Shown here one piece after another: positions 57,486 to 64,000 of a DNA stretch of 64,000 bases. A program made the translations under genes and the position numbers. The notes beneath the pieces are model-generated. The model ran no database searches. It was not told the origin of the DNA and worked only from the letters and a program-made list of their open reading frames with translations. Position 1 is the stretch's first letter. The number at the start of each line of letters is the position of its first letter. The DNA is from Entophlyctis helioformis (lineage: Eukaryota; Chytridiomycota; Chytridiomycetes; Chytridiales; Chytriomycetaceae): contig JAHLKH010000115.1 in assembly GCA_025526915.1 (NCBI GenBank), positions 1 to 64,000 of the forward strand, given 5' to 3'.

Positions 57486-58604
57486 CTAGACCGAGGCAGG
57501 AAGGCGTGACTTGAGAGTCTGGATCAATCCCTTGGCGATGCCCAGTGCGCGATTGGCTTCTGCGAGCTCCTGCTTGAGTGTGGCCTCATTGTCGCTCGCG
57601 GTGGCTGTTGTGGTTGATGCCATGGTCGTGGTTGCCGTGGTGGTTGTCGTGGTGGTCGAGCAGAAACCGTCGATGAGAGCACTTGCAAGAGCGTCGTGGC
57701 AAATGGCCTTGTCAGCCTTGCTTGTGGCCGTGAGGAACGCGGTGCGGAGCGCGTCGAGCTCCTTGGAGGCGGGCAGGACAGGTCCAGAGACGACAGGGAC
57801 AGAGACAGTGGCAGGGAAGGCCGGCGTGTTCCGAGACTCGTCGATCTCGACGCCCGAGTCGACCTTGTCGACCTTGTCCAAGGCCAGCGCTGGGCGAGAA
57901 TCGAGGGCCACCTTGGCCGCCTCGAGCTCGTTGACGAGTTTGGCTTGACTGGCGGCTGCGGCCTTGGTCTCGGCGGCGTGGCGGCCCTTGAGGGTCGCAA
58001 TCTTGGCATCAGCCGATGCGAGGCTGCTGCTGGCCTGGTTGACTTGGCCGTCAGCTCCGTGATCCCCTTGGCGAGGGCGGCGGCGGCGGACCGGGCATCC
58101 TTGAGCTCGGCCTCCTTGTCGGCCATGGCGGAGGCGGCCAGCCCGAGAGCCGCGTTAAGGCAGGCGATGGCCTCGAGGGATGCCGTTGATTGGATCTCGA
58201 TGGTCTTGACGACTATCTTCTCGACGACGAGAGGCTTGCGGGCCTCGAGAACAGCGATCCGAGCCTTGAGTGCGGCGATCGTTACCGCGTCGTCGGCCTC
58301 CTTGGCCATGGCCGTCTTGACGACGGCATGGTTGACATACAAAGCCTGAGCGAGCTGTTCCTCGAGCTCCTTGATACGGTTCTATAGCACGAGAGAGAGG
58401 CAGACAAGAGTGGACACACAAGGAATGGACAGCGTCAGTTCAGAGTCATGGCAGCCGTCAGTCGATGGAATGCATTGCGTGAGATGCCAAAGACAAGCGA
58501 TCCAACGGTGATCCACAATGCGCCAGTCGACCCATCACAGCAAGACACGGTCACAGCAGCAGACGGTGCCAGTCTGAGATACACACCTCGTTGTTGGATG
58601 TCAT
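57486..58604 (-). CDS. Coiled-coil protein of unknown function, one-base frameshift
   Basis: Not assignable to a family. Coding exons 58604-58587 (MTSNNE) and 58381-57486. A consistent upstream leader runs 58645-58605, then an intron to 59283, then an exon up to a TATAAAAT at 59400-59393. The protein is an Ala/Lys/Glu-rich heptad coil: NRIKELEEQLAQAL, IAALKARIAVLEARK and ADKEAELKDARSAAAALAKG. The frame loses one base near 58047. Beyond it come further coil (IATLKGRHAAETKAAAA), a disordered middle with a poly-Thr tract (57600-57665) and a last helix EATLKQELAEANRALGIAKG. Allowing for one missing base it has 304 aa. If the ATG at 59394 were used, 51 more residues would be added, but it abuts the TATA box. 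Confidence 0.6.
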
Positions 58605-59139
58605 TGTTGAGAGCGAGTTTGGTTTCGTTGTTGCGATGCAGAGTGCTGGACACGCGAGGGCATGGGAGAGCGGCGCGTCAGTGTTTGTGGGCGATCGCAG
58701 GATGCAGTGGAGAGTCGCGGTGGATGAGGGGGAGACGGCGTGGCAGGAGTGATGCTGGTCGAGTGTCGGTCTGCGTGGCCATCAACGATGCTCGTGGATG
58801 CAGACGGCGCCAACGGACCAGGAGCAAGGCAGACGGCGGCAGGCAGACAGCGACACGCAAGGCAAGGGATGCGGGGGACAGAGAAAGGGAAAGAGATGTG
58901 CGCGTCGTGGGATGTGCCAGGCGAGATCGCGCTCGGCGGTCGGTGCTTGCAGACAGCCGCCCGTCACGGCAGCCGCACAGCCGGCACAGCCCGCACAGTC
59001 CGCACAAGCTGCTCGCGATGCTGCCGAGCCACCAGCCAGATCCAACGCCAATGCGACAAGAAGGCAGCAAGAGGGAATCAACAAACGGCATCTGCATGCG
59101 ATTGGGATGTGGGAACAGGCAAAGGGTCGATGGCAAGAG

Positions 59140-59177
<38 letters not shown>

Positions 59178-59867
59178 CGCGAGCGAGCGATGGAAGGCAA
59201 AATGACCATGGCAAGAGGCAAGGGGACATGTGCGTGCTGGCGAGACACGAGCGACTGTCTGGCGTGCCATGTGCGTGCTTACTTTGGTGCGGTCTGGGTC
59301 CTGCTTTCGTCTTGGTCGTTGTGCGAGAGCGAGAGCGATTGCTGCTTGTCAAGATGCGAGAACTGGGGGCAAGAGGCTCGATGGCAGCCGTCATTTTATA
59401 GTCGCAGGGGATTGCAGGCGGCGCAAGCTGAGAAGAGCATGATCGCGTCTGGATGGCGATGCGAATGACGTCTGCATCGCCGTTTTGCCAATGGGGTTCT
59501 GGGATGCTCCGCGATGGACAGACGCGGCACAACACAGCAATAGCACTGTGCTCTGTGTGTCGGACAGCGGGGCAGAGAGTGGCCGGCAGCAAGAGCTCCA
59601 AGACACAGCACAAGGCAAGCTGCCGCGATGATGGCCGGCTTCTGACATCTTCATTCCTTCAATGAAGCTGCACATCATCGCAGACGAGGTTCAGCATTGC
59701 AGCACTCTTGAAATGACGAGCAGGGATGCAAGGATGGCATGCCATTCGAGCTGGCTCTCGCTTGACTGGTACAAGTGTGCCATGATCGGTCTGTGTATGA
59801 TATGTATTCATTGCTCAACTCATCATGGCGGGATATCCGGATCCCTGATCCAAACATAGCGCAGCCG
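58605..59867. promoter_or_regulatory. Region upstream of the coiled-coil gene, with (GA)n tract and TATA box
   Basis: About 1.26 kb without an independent gene. It contains the presumed leader exons and 637 bp UTR intron of the coiled-coil gene (donor GTAAGC at 59282, acceptor near 58646), a (GA)n tract (about 59145-59172) and, on the minus strand, TATAAAAT at 59393-59400. Sequence right of this to 59867 holds the 3' end of the next minus-strand gene. Confidence 0.4.
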
Positions 59868-62800
59868 TCACTCGTCCTCCTCCTCCTCGTGATCGTTGTT
59901 CTCGTCATCATCGTCGTGTGCTGCATCGTCCACATGCTCATCGGCGTATTCATCCTCGTCTTCATGGCCATCGGCCGGTGCCTGGCCAAGAGACGCGGAC
60001 GAACCGTGTGCTTGCTCATTGAGCGAGGTGGCCGAGGTGGCCGAAAAGGTGGCGCTCGTGTCGGTCATGCGACGACGGATGTTGCGCAGCTCAGCACGAC
60101 GGGCTGCCTGTGCGGCCTCGGCCTCGTGATCAAGCACGTCGTCGTCATCGTCATCGCGGTCCGGGTTGGGCGATGCGGACCGTGTCATGTCTTCAAGGAC
60201 AGCAGGAGCGTGCTTGCTGTTGCTGCGCTTGACGCTGGCGTGTTTGTCTGCCACCGGGATGCCAGCGGATGCGGCCACCAGTCGCTCAAAGTCGGCGTCG
60301 CTCACGAGCAGTGGCACAAACATGTCGCGACGCCGGGTTGTCTCGTCGACCAGGAAGTGGAACACGTCGTAGTTGCGATACAGCTGTGCAATCTCAATCG
60401 CCGTCATGGCCGCATCGCCGCTGAACGACTTGGGCACAAAGAAGTTGAACCGCACGGTCGCAGTGTCGTCGGCATAGCCCGTGGCGACATAGTCGGCAAG
60501 GTGTGCAATCAGAGCCGTGAGCTCGGCGCGGATGTCCGACAGGTTGCCCCAGCGAGCCGCGGCTTGGAACGGCGGCAGCGACTCGAGGCTCTTGAAGTCG
60601 GGGTACCGGTCGTGGAACTCGGGAAGCGGCGCCGAGATGAGCGAGATGGCACGGTCGATCATGTCGTCGCGGAACTCGAACAGACGCAGGAGCACGCGGA
60701 CGCCGACCTCGGTGGCCAGCCATCTAAACTTGGGCTTCTTGGATGCAGCCATGGCCGGGTGCTTGCTGTCCATGAAAAAGGCGTTGGCTGCCGCAACGGC
60801 CACTGTGGACTGTGCAACGTCTGCACGGTCGACCTGCTCGCGGAGGACGGGGATGATGGTCGATCCGTTGACGGTAAAGCGAGACGCCTGCATCCTGGAC
60901 GCATCCACGAGCTGCGAGCGGTTGAGCACGAGCCAAAAGTACGTGCGGTGCGTCTTCTTGGTGGCGACGTATGCACGGATCGCCTCGAGCTGTGAGTCTG
61001 GCGTGTGCATCGGCGACACGGCTGGCTCGAGACCGCCGACGGTGCGTCGGACATCGCCAGACGCCGTGACAAACAGCGTCGAGTTTTGCGTCTGCTTGCC
61101 CGTGATGCGCTGGAAGTTGTGCTTGAGGCCAGCAGCAGTCGACACGGCCTTGAGGTTGAAGATGGGGCCGTGGCCGTTGATGGCCGCTGCCTTGGCGTCG
61201 TCCACAAGCACTCGTGTCTTGTCGTTGATGGCCGTGACGCGCAGGGCAAACGCACCATACACGTCAAACTTGGTCGACGACAGCGGCTCGGACGGGCCGT
61301 GCACGATCTTGTTGATGACTGCCTTGGCGGCCGTCTCGAGCTGCAAGCGGTAGTGCGACGCAAGCACCTGGCGGATCTCTGTGCTGAACGTGGACACAAG
61401 CACGCGCACCTCGTTCTCGCGCCAGTCCTCGAGAAGAGCGCGGAAGAGAGCGAGCTCGGCGCTCGTCTCGCCAGTGAGCACGGGCTTGTCAAACGATGCG
61501 ACAGGCTCCTCAGACGCATCGGGAACCGAGAACAGACGCACAAAGTCGGCGTTGCCAAAGTGGCGCGCAATCTCGACAGGCGTCTGCAGGCCGAGCTTGT
61601 CGCTGATCTTGCTGCGCAGGAGCCACGAGTATTGCAGCACCTTGTCCGACTTGCGCATGGGACTGCGGAGGTACTGGCTGAAGATGGGCGGGAAGTCAAG
61701 CAGGTGGTCGAGGAACTCTGGCTTGGTGGCGGCATAGTGCAGCGGCTTGGTGGCAATCTCGCGCATGATGTCGACATCCGACAGATGCTGGCATCACGAG
61801 CATGGACGGGCGATGTGAGAGCGATGCGAGTGAAGCGTGCATCAAGAGATGGACCAGACGCAGATGTAGACAAGAATGTGAGCCCAACCACAACAGAGCG
61901 GCAGCAAGACACGAGCAGCCAGGATGCGCATGGCACGCACCAGTGGGAAGATGCCCGAGCCACGACCGTCGTTGATCGCCTCAATGAACAGCTCGCCGAG
62001 CGTGTCGGACCATTCCTTGAGCTCCAGCTCGAGACGGAACGCCTGCTCAGCCTTGAGCTTCTGCTGGTTCTCGGCAATGTCTCGAACCAGCCTCTGCTGC
62101 TTGACGAGCAGGTTGATGTTGCCCTGCCGCAGCATACCCTGCATGATGCGCAGACCGACACGCTCCTTCTCGAGCTTGGTCTTGATCTGCACAAGCCTCT
62201 GGTTCTCCTCGTCAAGCTCCTTGGCTTCGTTCTTGAGCGTGAGGTTGACCATCTCGAGATTGTTGCGCTGCTTCTCGAGGTCCTGGGTAATGAGGAGCAG
62301 CTCGTCCTTCTGGCTCTTGTACTGCTGCAGCTCGCCCTGCAGGATGAGACGCGTCTGCTCAGTGACATCGCGGATGCGCATGGCGGTCTCGTCGATCTTC
62401 TTGGTGGTGACATCAATCGATTCGACTCTGCCGACGACGGCATTCGTATGGATGGATGGATGGATGGTTGCAGAGTGGCAGTGCAAAGGCAGAGTGGCAG
62501 TGCGAGAGAGCGATGGCAGGATGACAGTCAGTGACCAGCAGCGGCACGCAGCCTGGATGGCATGAGTGGCAGCAAGACCCACTTGATGGCGACTCGGAAC
62601 TGAACACGGTCCTTGATGCGGCTGCGGATCGTCTCCATGCGCGCACGAGGGCCGGCGGCGTTTGGCTGCATGCCCCGGAACGTGCGCCAGAAGCGCGTCG
62701 GTCCCTTGAGCTTGTCCCAGTCACGAAGTGCCTGGTGCACGTTCTCGATCTCGTTGCTGTACTGGCGCATCAGATCCTCGAGGATCTCGGCCAGGTTGTG

Positions 62801-63528
62801 GCGTGCCGAGGCGACCGAGACGTGCTGGTCCTTGAGTCGCTGTTGCGACAGCTTGGCATTGCGGACGAGCGTCCTCTGAATGACAGACGACGGAGTTGCT
62901 TGATCGTCGAGGACATCGGCAAGCTCGCCGTTGGCAGACGGACGGGCAGCGGCGGCAGCATCTTGATCGGCCGGTGGCTCGACGGCATCCATGATGGCGG
63001 CCGCAGACGCCACGGCAGCAGCATCGATGAGTCGCGACGAGCGCACGCTGCGCTTGTGGCTGTTGGTGAACTCGGCCTCGACCTCTTGCAGCAGTCGGAA
63101 GAACTCGCGAGTGTCTTCGATGACTGCGAGGTGATCGGGCGTCACATGCGTCGACTTGACCAGCGTGGTGAACAGCGAGCCGAGAGCGGTGCAGACGAGG
63201 CCGACGCCGGAACGGGCAGGAAGCTGAAGATGGCGGTGACGACCTGCGACGACTTGGCAATGATGGCGGGATCGAGGCCGGTGCCGTTGATGACCCAGTC
63301 CTGCAGGTGCTCAATGGCCTCCTTCGCACCTGGCGTGCTGGCGAGACTGGCCATGAGCTTGGTCAGGTACGCAGGCGTGATGAACGACTTGACCTGGCCG
63401 TCAAAGAAGCTGGCGACCTTGCGCTTGAGGGCATCGCTGGATGTGTTGAGCTCGGCAACCTCGTTCTTGCTGAACTGGGTGACATCGGTGACGAGCTCGT
63501 CCTGTGGGAAGGCGTCGGTGCCTGGCAT
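59868..63528 (-). CDS. Large unrecognised protein: helical N terminus, coiled coil, ankyrin-like repeats, acidic tail
   Basis: I cannot assign this to a known family. Start ATG 63528; exon 1 runs to about 62565 with a one-base frameshift near 63205, exon 2 is about 62425-61941, exon 3 is 61787-59868. The exon 1/2 border is unclear because the phases do not match, so a further indel is possible. Parts in order: helical region with a hydrophobic stretch (VGLVCTALGSLFTTLV) and ITPAYLTKLMASL; helices QRTLVRNAKLSQQRLK and LMRQYSNEIENVHQALRDWD; a long coiled coil (LEKQRNNLEMVNLTLKNEAK); ankyrin-like motifs KPLHYAATKPEFLDHLL, TPVEIARHFGNADFVRLF, PPFQAAARWGNLSDI and TAIEIAQLYRNYDVFHFLV; and a C terminus almost entirely Asp/Glu/His. 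Helical N domain, coil and ankyrins recall fungal NLR-like sensors, but no NACHT/NB-ARC P loop is visible. Confidence 0.6.
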
Positions 63529-64000
63529 GATCTGCTGCTGCGTGGGTTCAGAATGCGTCGCATGCGGTTTGGAAGGGTTGAGAGAGGCGCAGAGTGCACA
63601 GCATCAGACGGTTGATCCACTTGGCAACGCAGTCGGAAAATGAACAAGCAGCTGATGGTACACAGCTGACACACTGACCTGGAGGATGGTGCACAGGAGA
63701 GGAGAGGGCGAGAGGTGAGGGTGAGAGGTGCGGAGACAAGAAGGGCAAGACGAGGAACGTCAACGATTCCCAATGACGGAGAAGCGGCGAATGGGGCTGC
63801 CATTCAAGCGCAAGCACAAGCGGAGGCCCGCGGGGCAGTGCACACCTGCAGCGAAAATTCTCACCACGTGGTGGTGGAACACGGAAATGAGGCCGAGTGG
63901 CGCAAGTCCATGCGAGCACAGGGTTCAAGGAACCAGCTGACAGATGCAGCTCGCTTGGCCGGGATGTGTTGGCTGGAGAGGGGCGACCGAGGCACCAGAC
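63529..64000. promoter_or_regulatory. Upstream region of the large unrecognised gene, window edge
   Basis: No gene seen. A palindromic CCACCACGTGGTGG (with CACGTG at 63865-63870) lies about 340 bp upstream of the start at 63528. The rest is featureless. Confidence 0.4.

Noticed and set aside
1..64000. Transposable elements, rRNA and tRNA genes
   Set aside because: No reverse transcriptase, transposase, integrase or terminal repeats were recognised, and no tRNA or rRNA core was seen by eye. A tRNAscan-SE run would be the decisive check for tRNAs.

Overview
This is a GC-rich, gene-dense eukaryotic nuclear window. It carries about 21 protein genes, most with short GT-AG introns of 55-300 bp, and intergenic gaps are often under 250 bp. 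The organism is very probably a fungus: the window has fungus-restricted families (UPF0662/DUF2408, UPF0658 Golgi membrane protein, a FunK1-type kinase, a type I metacaspase, mL60/MRPL31) and the yeast-type purine genes ADE4 and ADE1. A clear LRRC51 homologue, a family otherwise tied to cilia, points to a flagellated (zoosporic, chytrid-like) lineage. I cannot name the species. Exon borders were placed by hand from splice signals and reading frame. For most genes the exons sum to an exact number of codons.

Layout. 1-5.9 kb: an ABCC/MRP transporter on the minus strand, running off the left edge and broken by several single-base indels. 6.3-7.7 kb: mevalonate diphosphate decarboxylase (+). 7.7-9.2 kb: ULK3-like kinase (-). 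9.3-15.5 kb: giant kinesin-4 (-). 16-17.7 kb: UPF0662 protein (-). 18.2-22.5 kb: polyQ protein with a RhoGAP-like C terminus (+). 22.6-24.3 kb: UPF0658 protein (-). 25-26.9 kb: metacaspase (+). 27.1-30.3 kb: FunK1-like kinase (-).

30.4-33.4 kb is the most unusual part. Two tandem secreted-protein genes each contain two copies of a four-cysteine repeat of about 110 residues, joined by a Lys/Pro/Ala/Asp linker. Between them lies a duplicated scrap of the ABCC transporter's 3' end.

34.1-38.6 kb: mitochondrial ribosomal protein mL60 (+) and ER chaperone LHS1/HYOU1 (-). 38.9-40.7 kb: 3-ketoacyl-CoA thiolase (-). 40.9-41.9 kb: splicing factor CCDC12/Cwf18 (+). 42.3-52.7 kb: ADE4 (-), SEC13 (-), 6-phosphogluconolactonase (+), eL20 (-), an m3C tRNA methyltransferase of the METTL2/6/8 type (+) and ADE1 (-). 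52.8-53.9 kb: LRRC51 (-). 55.3-56.8 kb: ornithine decarboxylase (+). 57.5-58.6 kb: coiled-coil protein (-). 59.9-63.5 kb: a large unrecognised protein with helical, coiled-coil, ankyrin-like and acidic parts (-).

Most genes are housekeeping and unrelated in function, as expected for a eukaryotic chromosome. The loose functional grouping is pentose phosphate/purine synthesis (6PGL, ADE4, ADE1). Several otherwise well-conserved genes carry one single-base frameshift each, and the ABCC gene carries about seven, five to six of them in its last 600 bases. This looks more like consensus error than gene death, but the left edge could be a true pseudogene.
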